From DATJWY01 sp035500775 (GTDB lineage: Bacteria; Pseudomonadota; Alphaproteobacteria; Acetobacterales; Acetobacteraceae), in the NCBI GenBank assembly GCA_035500775.1, contig DATJWY010000302.1, forward strand, positions 1 through 21,787: DNA of 21,787 nt. The letters run 5' to 3'. Positions 14,237 through 21,440 of the stretch are shown piece after piece. Made by a program: the position numbers and the translations under genes. Each line of letters opens with the position of its first letter. Positions within the stretch are counted from its first letter, which is position 1. The notes below the pieces were generated by a model, which saw only the letters and a list, made by a program, of their open reading frames with translations, was not told the origin of the DNA and did no database searches.

Positions 14237-16473
14237 CAGGCACGCTCCAGGAACATCGATCCCTTGGTCGGACGATAGGCCTCGAGATCGCGCAAGTTGG
14301 AGGCATGCTTGGCCGGATCGGTGGCGTTCAGCGCGACGCCGAGCACGTTGGCGCCGGCGAGGCCAAGCCGCCGCAGCGTGGCGCGGATCACCTGGTGCGG
14401 CGTTTTCCCCCAGCGCACCACGAGCACGGTGGCGTCGGCGAGGGCCGCGACCGGCAGCGCGTCATCCACCGCAGCGATCGGCGGCGTATCGATCACCACC
14501 ACGTCGTAGAGTCGTCGTGCCTCTGTCAGTAGGTCGCGGATGCGCTCAAGGTTGAGCAGGTTATGGGGATCGGCAAGGCCGCGCTCGACGCCGAGCACGT
14601 CGAGGCCGAGTTCCTCGCTCTGCGTCACCGCCTGCTCCAGCGGCAAGCTGCCGCGCAGGCAGGCGAGCAAGCCAACCGTGGGTGTCATGTGCAGCGCGCG
14701 GCCGAGGCCGGAGCGGCGCAGGTCGGTATCGATCAGCAACACGCGCTTGCCGCTGATCGCGAGGCTGCGCGCGAAGAAGGCGGAAACCGTGGTCTTGCCG
14801 TCCCCGGGTAGGCCGGAGGTGAAGACGATGACGCGCGGCTGCTGGTCCAGGCAGCGGAACCAGATCGAGTTCCGCAAGGTCTGGTAGGAAGCGGCGAGAT
14901 AGGAGAGCGGCGCCATGGCGAAACGCAGCCGGCGGCGGGAGAGCCGCACCCGTGGCAGCACCGCAAGGCCGGTTACGCCGCAGGACGCCTCGATCTCCTC
15001 AAGGCTCTGCGAGGGGGTGTCGCCGATCTTGTCAAGGAGCAGCGCGGCACCGCTCGCGAGCAGCACGGAGGCGCTTGTCGCGATCGCCATCAGAAGACCG
15101 TGCTGCGGGAAGGAAGGCGTAAGCGGCAGGGACGGCGCCGAGGCCAGCCGCGCATCCGGCTCCTGCATCTCCCGCTGCACCGCCACCTGCTTCGAGCGGG
15201 TGAGCAGGTCGTCATACAGGCGGCGGTCCGCGTCGATCTCGTGATCGATCTGCGAGGCGGTCAGCTCGGCCTGGCTGGTTGTGCCGAGTTCCTGTTCCAG
15301 CCGCCGCGCGGTGCGCTCCAACTGCTGCGTGTCGGCACGGGCGATCGCGACGTCATTGCTGGCGGAGGCGGACATGCGGCTAATCTCGCGGGAGATCTTC
15401 TGCTGCACGCCGGAAAGCGCCGCCGTGGCGGCAAGCACTTGTGGGTGACGGCTGCCCAGGCGGGCGCTGAGATCGGCCAGCGTCGCGGCATCCGTCGCCT
15501 CCTGCTCGCGCAACCTCTGGATCAATTGCGAGGAAAGGACGGCGGTGTCGGTCTCCGGGCTGTTGCCGGCGCCGTGGATCGCGCCATAGCGCGCCTCCTT
15601 GCGGGCAAGATCGGCACGCGCGTCGGCAAGCTGCGTCGTCACGTCGGCGAGCTGGCGGCTCGGCAGCGTCTCGCCATTGGCGCGCAGCAGATGATTCTTG
15701 TCGCGGAATTGCTGCTGCTGCTGCTCGGCATGCAGCAGCTTCGCTGACATTTCCGCCAGTTGTTCGCTGAACCAGGCCTCCGCCTTGTTGATCACGAGCT
15801 CCTTGGCTGAGCGCTGGTCCGCGAGGTACTGGGCGATGTGCGCGGAGAGGATGCTCTGCGCCAGATCCGGTTGCGACGCGTTGAACGCCGCCGAGATGAT
15901 GAAGGACTTACCGTCATTGAAGGTCTGGAATCGTGTTTGGTAGGCGACGACCGTCTTCTCGACCTGCTGTGCCGGCGTGAGCTTTTTCGGTTGCGAGAAC
16001 TTCAAGCCGGCGAACCGGAGCAGATTCGACACCGCGTTCTTCAACGGTGAGGGTCGATCGGCGAATTCTGGATTATCCTGTAGGTGCAAAGATACAACGA
16101 CCTTGCGCGCCAGCTCGTCGCTGTCGAGCAGCTGCATCTCGCTGCGCACGAAGTTGAGATCGGCGAGCCCGGTCGGCGCATCCTGGATCAATTGGACATC
16201 AATCACGTGGTTCTGTCTGGGGTCGATGATCAGCATCGCATCCGACCGATAGCTCGGACGTAGCGAAAAGATGATCGCCGCAGCGCCGCCGAGGACGGTA
16301 AGAAAAGTGAGAGCGAAGACCAGGCGATGACGCCAGAGCGCGGCAAGCACGCTGCCGAACGTCATTCCACCTTTCGTCGGCATGCCGAGATCATGAGGGT
16401 ATGAAAAATCCAGGTGCTGTTCCAACCCCTGCGCCGGTGGATACCCTCGTGAAGGAATCATAAGGTTCTGCAT
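14236..16473 (-). CDS. polysaccharide chain-length/tyrosine autokinase (Wzc/GumC/ExoP type)
   Basis: This is a 745-residue inner-membrane protein that controls polymer length and export. It has a Wzz domain with a first membrane segment near 52-70, a long periplasmic coiled-coil region (about 190-430, with a run of five glutamines) and a second membrane segment near 455-478. A cytoplasmic BY-kinase domain follows, with Walker A GLPGDGKTT at 554-562, Walker A' LLIDTDLRR at 579-587 and Walker B VVVIDTPP at 658-665. The usual C-terminal tyrosine cluster is missing; only Tyr733 lies near the end. The ATG at 16473 has a GGAG about ten bases upstream, and a second ATG four codons in is possible. 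It is divergent from the glycosyltransferase operon and coupled to the secreted glycosidase. Confidence 0.92.
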   Translation of the reverse strand: MQNLMIPSRGYPPAQGLEQHLDFSYPHDLGMPTKGGMTFGSVLAALWRHRLVFALTFLTVLGGAAAIIFSLRPSYRSDAMLIIDPRQNHVIDVQLIQDAPTGLADLNFVRSEMQLLDSDELARKVVVSLHLQDNPEFADRPSPLKNAVSNLLRFAGLKFSQPKKLTPAQQVEKTVVAYQTRFQTFNDGKSFIISAAFNASQPDLAQSILSAHIAQYLADQRSAKELVINKAEAWFSEQLAEMSAKLLHAEQQQQQFRDKNHLLRANGETLPSRQLADVTTQLADARADLARKEARYGAIHGAGNSPETDTAVLSSQLIQRLREQEATDAATLADLSARLGSRHPQVLAATAALSGVQQKISREISRMSASASNDVAIARADTQQLERTARRLEQELGTTSQAELTASQIDHEIDADRRLYDDLLTRSKQVAVQREMQEPDARLASAPSLPLTPSFPQHGLLMAIATSASVLLASGAALLLDKIGDTPSQSLEEIEASCGVTGLAVLPRVRLSRRRLRFAMAPLSYLAASYQTLRNSIWFRCLDQQPRVIVFTSGLPGDGKTTVSAFFARSLAISGKRVLLIDTDLRRSGLGRALHMTPTVGLLACLRGSLPLEQAVTQSEELGLDVLGVERGLADPHNLLNLERIRDLLTEARRLYDVVVIDTPPIAAVDDALPVAALADATVLVVRWGKTPHQVIRATLRRLGLAGANVLGVALNATDPAKHASNLRDLEAYRPTKGSMFLERA

Positions 16474-16691
16474 GATGATGTCATCTCCACCGACGTTCTA
16501 GACTCCCACGGTCGGATCGACCGAAACCAGTCTCAATGCGCCGCGATCGAACCTTCAGTCTGGCATAACTCCGGTCCGCGCGAGCGGATTTGCCGCACCG
16601 CCACACGGAGTGCCGACACACAGTAACAGTCTCGTGATTACTGGAACCGTCATCGCATTCACAACGCGCCCGCGGCGAGACGTAGTTTTAA

Positions 16692-16741
16692 ATGTATCCC
16701 TTCATGCGCCGAACGTCAAAATTATCCATTGGCGGATACAT
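16692..16741. promoter_or_regulatory. inverted ATGTATCC repeat, candidate operator
   Basis: ATGTATCC (16692-16699) is a perfect 8-base inverted match to GGATACAT (16734-16741). A partial copy, TATCC, lies between them at 16723-16727, facing GGATA at 16734-16738 across six bases. The right box ends two bases before the candidate -35 element at 16743, so a bound protein could repress or activate the glycosyltransferase operon. No regulator for it is visible in the window. Confidence 0.45.
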
Positions 16742-16742
16742 A

Positions 16743-16771
16743 TTACCACGTTTTGTATCATTCTATATAAT
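16743..16771 (+). promoter_or_regulatory. sigma-70-type promoter for the glycosyltransferase operon
   Basis: TTACCA (16743-16748) and a perfect TATAAT (16766-16771) are separated by 17 bases. This places the start of transcription near 16778 and a short leader of about 30 bases before the GTG start at 16807. The match is unusually good for a GC-rich alphaproteobacterium. Confidence 0.65.
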
Positions 16772-16806
16772 AAGACGCGAGGGGAAATGGTCCAGGAGGT
16801 CAGGCG

Positions 16807-17970
16807 GTGCAGATTCCGGTGTTGGCCGTTAACCGTGTAGGGTTTCTCGGAGGTGTCGAACGCCTGATCGTCAACGGAGCGGTTGGCGTGCGAGAACGCG
16901 GGTTCCGCACCACCCTGACCTGTCCCGCGCCGGGAACCCTCGCAGATGCGGCGGCGGCACAGGGGATCGACGTGATTCCGGCCCCGATCGATCGCAGCAA
17001 AGCAACATTGTCGCCGCGGAAATGGTTTCTACTGCGTAACGCACTGAAGGTTGGTAGCCGTGCCATTACCGGCATCGCCCGAGAAACCGGCGCCGCGTTG
17101 CTGCACGCGCATCATCCGATCGGCGCGCTTTATGCACTCGATGCCGCGCGCAGCCTTGGTCTGCCGCTCATTCTGCACGTACATGAAACCCTGCCGCTGG
17201 CACCGCTCTATGGCCTGGTTGCACGTCATGTGATTCCGCATTGCGCGTTACTCGTCTGCGTCTCGGAAGCCGGGCGGGCGCTGACCAAGCGTCTTGGCGT
17301 GCCGGATGCGCGCGTGCGCCTGATTTATAACGGCGTGGATCGCAGCTTTCTCGCGCCACCCGCGCCGGTGCCGGAACTCGCCCGGCCCGGGCCGCATATT
17401 GGCATCTTCGGCGTGCTGGAGCCGCGCAAGGGACAAGAGGATTTCATCCACGCCGCAACCCGCCTCAAGGAGCGGCATCCCGGCGCACAGTTCTGGATCA
17501 TCGGCGCGCTGAGCTATGCCGATAACGGCCCCTATGTGAAGCGCCTAAGGAAGGTGGCGGCCGAGGGGGGTATCGCTGATCGCGTTCATTTCGCCGGACA
17601 TCGTGACAATGCGGCGGATTGGATGGCGGGCGTGGATCTTGTTGTGTTGGCCTCGCGGGAACGCGAATCATTGCCAACCGTTCTGATCGAGGCCGGCATT
17701 CTGGGCAGGCCAATGGTTGCGACCGAAGTAGGCGGTGTGCGAGAGATCGTGTGCGACGGCCAGACAGGCCTCGTCGTGCCGCCGAGCGATCCCGCCGCCC
17801 TTGCCGACGCGATGCACCGCATACTCGGTCCGGACGGTACGGTGATGGCCGAACGGGCACGAACCGACGCGCATCGCCGCTTCACCCCGGAACGCTTCGC
17901 CGATGAACTCGCGGCGCTCTACCACTTCGTGCTGACACAACCCAGAACCGCCATGGAGAACGCAGCATGA
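16807..17970 (+). CDS. family 4 glycosyltransferase (GT-B fold)
   Basis: This 387-residue cytoplasmic or membrane-associated transferase adds a sugar to the lipid-linked repeat unit of the polysaccharide. The start is a GTG at 16807 with AGGAGG at 16794-16799, seven bases upstream. The N-terminal Rossmann domain shows 'GFLGGVERLIVNGA' and 'LLHAHHPIGALYALDAAR'. The C-terminal nucleotide-sugar domain shows 'GVLEPRKGQEDFIHAA' (202-217) and the EX7E motif Glu287...Glu295 in 'ERESLPTVLIEAG', followed by 'ATEVGGVREIV'. The next glycosyltransferase overlaps by four bases (ATGA). The sugar donor and acceptor cannot be read from the sequence. Confidence 0.92.
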   Translation: MQIPVLAVNRVGFLGGVERLIVNGAVGVRERGFRTTLTCPAPGTLADAAAAQGIDVIPAPIDRSKATLSPRKWFLLRNALKVGSRAITGIARETGAALLHAHHPIGALYALDAARSLGLPLILHVHETLPLAPLYGLVARHVIPHCALLVCVSEAGRALTKRLGVPDARVRLIYNGVDRSFLAPPAPVPELARPGPHIGIFGVLEPRKGQEDFIHAATRLKERHPGAQFWIIGALSYADNGPYVKRLRKVAAEGGIADRVHFAGHRDNAADWMAGVDLVVLASRERESLPTVLIEAGILGRPMVATEVGGVREIVCDGQTGLVVPPSDPAALADAMHRILGPDGTVMAERARTDAHRRFTPERFADELAALYHFVLTQPRTAMENAA

Positions 17971-19112
17971 AAGTTGCAATCATCCACGACGCGCTGAACC
18001 AATATGGTGGCGCCGAGCGGGTTCTGGAACAAATCCACGCGATCTATCCGACCGCGACGGTTCTGGTGCCGATCCACGATCCCGCGCGGATGCCGCCGCA
18101 TTATGCAGATTGGGATATCCGCACATGCTGGCTCAATCGCGTGCCACTTGCGCGGCGCAAGCACCGGTTGATGCTACCGCTCTACCCGCAGGCGATCGAG
18201 AGCTTCGATCTCGATGGATACGATCTCGTGATCAGCAGTTCCTATGCCTTCGCGCATGGGGTGCTAACCAAGCCGGGAACGTACCATATCAATTACTGCC
18301 ATTCGCCTGGCCGTTTTCTCTGGGATTACCATCGCTATGCGGATCGTGAGAAACTCGGCAGCGCCGTACGCTGGCTGCTCTCGCCGCAGCTCGCCTGGCT
18401 GCGGCAATGGGACCGGCTGGCCGCCGATCGCCCGGATGCGTGGATAGCCACGAGTCGCGTGGTCCGTGACCGGGTGCGTAAATATTACGGCAAGACCAGT
18501 ATTATCATTCCGCCACCGGTCGATGTCACCCGCTTCGAGATCGGCGAGGGTACTGGCGGCTATTACCTGATGTTGATGCGGCTGGTCGGCTGGAAGCGGC
18601 CGGATATCGTGGTCGAGGCCTGCACCCGGCTCGGCCTGCCGCTTGTGGTCGCAGGCGATGGTCGGGAATTCGAGGCGCTCCGTCGCATCGCCGGCCCCAC
18701 GATACGTTTCGTCGGGCGGGTCAATGACGCGCAGATGCGGCCGCTCTATCGCGACTGCAAGGCCTTCATTCTACCGGCGGAAGAGGATTTCGGCATCACC
18801 CCGCTGGAGGCGATGGCGTCCGGCCGGCCGGTGATCGCACTCGGCCGCGGCGGCGTTCTCGATACCATGGATCCTGGTGCCACCGGCATGTTCTTCGATC
18901 AGCAGAGCGTGGAGGCGGTAGCGGATGTTCTGGCGACGTTCGACGATCGGGACTTCAACCCGAGGGCGATCCGCCGGCACGCCGAGGGCTTCGACAATGT
19001 CGTCTTCCGCGAACGTCTGCGTTGCTTCATCAAGAGCGCCATGGAGGAGAACATTCCGACGCCACCTGTCGGCGGCATGCGCGCGGCCGGTTCGCGCCTC
19101 GCGATCGTCTAG
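17967..19112 (+). CDS. family 4 glycosyltransferase (WbaZ-like)
   Basis: This 381-residue GT4 enzyme is the second transferase of the operon. Its ATG lies within the stop of the previous gene (ATGA overlap), so translation is probably coupled. Visible features are 'IIHDALNQYGGAERVLEQI' near the N-terminus, 'NYCHSPGRFLWDYHRYA' (109-125), 'MRLVGWKRPDIVVEA' and the EX7E motif Glu273...Glu281 in 'AEEDFGITPLEAMASGRP'. The CHSPGRFLWD segment is characteristic of mannosyltransferase-like WbaZ relatives, but donor specificity is not proven. No further gene overlaps it; a gap of about 300 bases follows before the flippase. Confidence 0.9.
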   Translation: MKVAIIHDALNQYGGAERVLEQIHAIYPTATVLVPIHDPARMPPHYADWDIRTCWLNRVPLARRKHRLMLPLYPQAIESFDLDGYDLVISSSYAFAHGVLTKPGTYHINYCHSPGRFLWDYHRYADREKLGSAVRWLLSPQLAWLRQWDRLAADRPDAWIATSRVVRDRVRKYYGKTSIIIPPPVDVTRFEIGEGTGGYYLMLMRLVGWKRPDIVVEACTRLGLPLVVAGDGREFEALRRIAGPTIRFVGRVNDAQMRPLYRDCKAFILPAEEDFGITPLEAMASGRPVIALGRGGVLDTMDPGATGMFFDQQSVEAVADVLATFDDRDFNPRAIRRHAEGFDNVVFRERLRCFIKSAMEENIPTPPVGGMRAAGSRLAIV

Positions 19113-19180
19113 GGCATTACCAGTCGATATCGGAATCCGTTCGGCTAATAAAACTGCTCGTCGAAACAAATGGTTATAAC

Positions 19181-19222
19181 GGTTTCACGCCGTAGGGCAG
19201 AGATGACGCCGTCGGTGAAACC
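19181..19222 (-). terminator. inverted repeat after the small minus-strand ORF, possible terminator
   Basis: GGTTTCAC (19181-19188) pairs perfectly with GTGAAACC (19215-19222), with a 26-base loop. The stem ends three bases before the stop codon of the small minus-strand ORF. On the minus strand the stem is followed, after GTTATAACCA, by a T-rich TTTGTTT. It also lies 3' of the second glycosyltransferase, so it could serve either strand. Confidence 0.4.
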
Positions 19223-19225
19223 ACT

Positions 19226-19381
19226 CTAGCGCGTTGCCGGGTCGCGCAGGGTCACGGATGCATGCTTCTGCATCTGTTCGGGTGTGATCACCTGAACGGC
19301 ATCCGCAGTGATCAACGCGGATCCGACGGAACTTTTGCCCTGGTCGTGCTGTTCACGGAACGGCACGTGGATGCTTTCCAT
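19226..19381 (-). CDS. possible 51-residue protein of unknown function
   Basis: A short minus-strand frame encodes MESIHVPFREQ...TLRDPATR, 51 residues. I chose this ATG because the bases just upstream read AAGAGGACGAG, a strong ribosome binding site at good spacing; a longer frame in the same phase lacks one. The predicted protein is polar, with no signal peptide and no membrane segment, and its third-position bases are GC-rich as in neighbouring genes. It lies opposite the flippase leader and ends next to a hairpin. I recognise no family. It may be a real small protein or a chance frame. Confidence 0.35.
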   Translation of the reverse strand: MESIHVPFREQHDQGKSSVGSALITADAVQVITPEQMQKHASVTLRDPATR

Positions 19382-19415
19382 CTCGTCCTCTTTGTGCCGG
19401 AGCCACCATCCGATC

Positions 19416-20807
19416 ATGCATCCGATACGCGCCAGCCTTGCCCTTGCCCGAACCGCCGGCCGGAACCTGCTTAAGCCGCAAGGGGGCCTGTTCGCGATGG
19501 TGCAGACCTTGCTTGTCCAAGGGCTGACGCTCGTCGTCAATGTCGGCACTGGCGTCATCACCGCGCGAGTGCTCGGTCCAACCGGCCGCGGGGAGTTCGC
19601 GGCGGTCAGCCTGTGGCTGCTCATCCCGCCCATGCTCGCCGTTTCCGGCCTGCATAATAGCGTCATCTATCTGACCGGGCGGGAACCGAAGGAGGCAAAC
19701 TCGGTCGCCGCCGCCGGGTTGATAGCGGCCACGCTGGCTTTCCTGCCGATCGCCGCCACATGCTTCGTCCTGCTGCCATGGTTGATGCACAGCTACCGGC
19801 CGGAAATCGTCGGACTCGCGCGTCTTATCCTGGTTCTTTCGATCGTCAATGTCTGGAGCGTCATGAGTCGGCAAGGGCTGCTGGCGGTAAAGAATTTCCG
19901 TGCCTACAATATCGCTGGGTTCGGCATGGCCTTTCTCTACCTGGTGCTGCTGCTCGGCCTGGTGATCCTGGGCGCGATATCTCCGCGCAGCGCCGCGCTG
20001 GCGCCATGGGCGGGCACCACGATCGCCGTAATGCTGACCGTGCAACAACTCGTCAAGAACTGGCATTGGCGCGCGCTGCGGCCGCTCAGCCGGATGCAGG
20101 CATTGCTGCGTTACGGAATGAAGGCGGCGCCGAGCGATGTCGTCACCGTGCTGAATTCGACGTCCGACCGGCTCGTGCTCGTCGCCCTGGTTCCTGCCGC
20201 CGAATTCGGCGTCTATGCGGTTGCTGTCTCGTTTGCCCGCTTGCTCTACGTGGTGCAGACCGCAGTCTCCACTGTCATGCTGGCCGATCTTGCCGGCAAG
20301 ACCCCGCGGGAGATGGAGATCTTCGTGCATCGCACCTTCCGGCTATTGCTCTGGTTGCTGGTGGTCGGTTGCGCCACGCTCTACCTGTTTGACACGCAAC
20401 TGCTCAGTGCGGTGTATGGATCGGAATTCGCGCAAGCGGCGCCTGCCTTCCGCATCCTGTTGTTCGAAGGGGCTGTCACCTGCATCAGCCAGATGCTCAT
20501 CCAGGCCTATCTGGCGGCGGAGAAGCCCAGCCTGCCTTCGCTGCTGCAGGTGGTCAGTTTCAGCCTTGGTCTTGCCGGCATGATCGCGCTGGCACCTATC
20601 TACGGTGCCATCGGTGCCGCCAGCGCCCTGGCCGCTGCCTCCACGCTACGTTTTGTCCTGCTGCTGGCCAATCTGCACCGGATCGGGCTGCGGCTGCCCA
20701 ATCCTTTCCCCGGAATCGATGATTTCGCGCCTCTGCTGAACCGACTGCGACGCATGACCGGAGTTCCGCGTGGCACGACGGAGGAAAGCGCGCGCTGCGT
20801 CGACTGA
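19416..20807 (+). CDS. polysaccharide flippase (Wzx/MATE-like, MOP superfamily)
   Basis: This 463-residue integral membrane protein is expected to flip lipid-linked repeat units across the inner membrane. About a dozen hydrophobic segments are spread over the protein, starting with 'GGLFAMVQTLLVQGLTLVVNVGTGVITARVLGP', the usual Wzx/RfbX start with the ARxLGPxGRG motif. I chose the ATG at 19416 because upstream in-frame sequence to 19308 is not hydrophobic or family-like; its GGAG at 19399-19402 is rather distant (13 bases), so the start is uncertain. It follows two glycosyltransferases in the same direction, which suits a Wzx/Wzy-type pathway. No polymerase is visible in the window. Confidence 0.87.
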   Translation: MHPIRASLALARTAGRNLLKPQGGLFAMVQTLLVQGLTLVVNVGTGVITARVLGPTGRGEFAAVSLWLLIPPMLAVSGLHNSVIYLTGREPKEANSVAAAGLIAATLAFLPIAATCFVLLPWLMHSYRPEIVGLARLILVLSIVNVWSVMSRQGLLAVKNFRAYNIAGFGMAFLYLVLLLGLVILGAISPRSAALAPWAGTTIAVMLTVQQLVKNWHWRALRPLSRMQALLRYGMKAAPSDVVTVLNSTSDRLVLVALVPAAEFGVYAVAVSFARLLYVVQTAVSTVMLADLAGKTPREMEIFVHRTFRLLLWLLVVGCATLYLFDTQLLSAVYGSEFAQAAPAFRILLFEGAVTCISQMLIQAYLAAEKPSLPSLLQVVSFSLGLAGMIALAPIYGAIGAASALAAASTLRFVLLLANLHRIGLRLPNPFPGIDDFAPLLNRLRRMTGVPRGTTEESARCVD

Positions 20808-20913
20808 CACCGGTCCGGCAGCGAGGGTTCGCTCCGGGCCGCCTCGGCCATGCGCATCCTCGCCAGCGCGCCTTGCGCCGTGTGAGCCAGTCATAGAGTC
20901 GGGCAAGCACCCC

Positions 20914-21210
20914 CTAGGTTGCCCGGGGTTTCCGCAACAACTCGGTGACCGACATCGGTTCCTGCCACGGGACGTCGTGAAAGCCAGTCTGCAGAACCGG
21001 GCTTTGCGGATCGCTGTGCCAACCCTGGGGGAGAAGGGCAATGATGTCATGCGTCGTAACCGGCAGGGAAGCGCGTAGCGGGAGGCCAGCCAGGCGCGCA
21101 TTCAATGCACCGACAAGATCACTCCCAGGCCCGAGCCGCAAATGTCCAAGCTGCGTGCTGCGCGGATTCATCTCGATCAAATAAGCGGCGCCGAGGCGTC
21201 TGACTGCCCG
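20914..21210 (-). pseudogene. 3' remnant of an ATP-grasp gene
   Basis: About 99 codons of the C-terminal part of an ATP-grasp ligase remain. The reading is 'RRLGAAYLIEMNPRSTQLGHLRLGPGSD...' followed by 'PVTTHDIIALLPQGWHSDP' and 'FHDVPWQEPMSVTELLR'. The EMNPR segment is the metal-binding E-x-N-P-R motif of the fold. The 5' part, including the central ATP-binding region, is absent: homology stops near 21210, where an IS5-like fragment begins. The ATG at 21180 lies inside the motif and is not a natural start. The enzyme's original substrate is unknown; such ligases are often found near polysaccharide genes. The 106 bases between this and the flippase stop show nothing I can assign. Confidence 0.7.
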
Positions 21211-21219
21211 TTTTGAAAG

Positions 21220-21327
21220 TCATGGGGCTGGCAGTCGCTTGCGGTTTGGGTGAGCGAGATGGTGCAGCATGAGGCGGATCATGGCCAGGGCGACCCTCGC
21301 CCCGGAAACCTCGGGCAGTTGTTCGTA
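21220..21327 (-). pseudogene. 3' fragment of an IS5-like transposase
   Basis: A minus-strand frame reads YEQLPEVSGARVALAMIRLMLHHLA and ends at a TGA at 21220-21222. The pattern 'RYE-L-E...A-IRLMLRRLA' matches the extreme C-terminus of IS5-family transposases. The N-terminal part is missing because the MITE-like element begins immediately upstream at 21328. Only about 35 codons remain, so the family call is tentative. Confidence 0.5.
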
Positions 21328-21440
21328 GGGTTCTGTTGCAAAGTTCGTTTTTGATGCTAGTGCGGAACATGTAGGGGTTTGATTTTGCGAGGTAATTTTG
21401 TTGCAAAATGCACCTCAAATCAAACTTTGCAACAGAACCC
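21328..21440. mobile_element. 113-bp MITE-like element with IS6-type terminal repeats
   Basis: An 18-base perfect inverted repeat, GGGTTCTGTTGCAAAGTT (21328-21345), is matched by its complement at 21423-21440. GGTTCTGTTGCAAAGTT resembles the ends of IS6-family elements such as IS257 and IS26. Inside lies a second nested hairpin: GTTTGATTT (21377-21385) with AAATCAAAC (21417-21425), AGGT with ACCT, and ATTTT with AAAAT. No transposase is encoded. The element is AT-rich compared with its surroundings. The 8 bases on each side differ, so no target duplication is visible. Confidence 0.8.

Larger units (their letters stand above)
16474..16806. other. divergent intergenic regulatory region of the exopolysaccharide locus
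   Basis: This 333-base gap separates the Wzc-like gene (-) from the first glycosyltransferase (+) and holds no convincing gene. Bases 16685-16775 are strikingly AT-rich for this GC-rich DNA. A 15-base palindrome, CGGTCG GAT CGACCG, lies at 16509-16523 on the Wzc side. On the other side there are inverted ATGTATCC/GGATACAT boxes and a sigma-70-like promoter, listed separately. No clear minus-strand promoter could be picked by eye. Confidence 0.7.

Noticed and set aside
13325..14278. 317-codon plus-strand frame opposite the secreted glycosidase
   Set aside because: The minus-strand product has a signal peptide and glycosidase motifs, whereas the plus-strand product has no recognisable feature.
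15709..15726. CTG trinucleotide run
   Set aside because: It encodes the five-glutamine run in the Wzc-like coiled coil, a common composition there, and is too short for a convincing phase-variable repeat.
20596..20910. Minus-strand frames overlapping the flippase 3' end
   Set aside because: No frame shows family resemblance; most of the stretch is antisense to the flippase C-terminus, and the remaining 100 bases are too short to judge.
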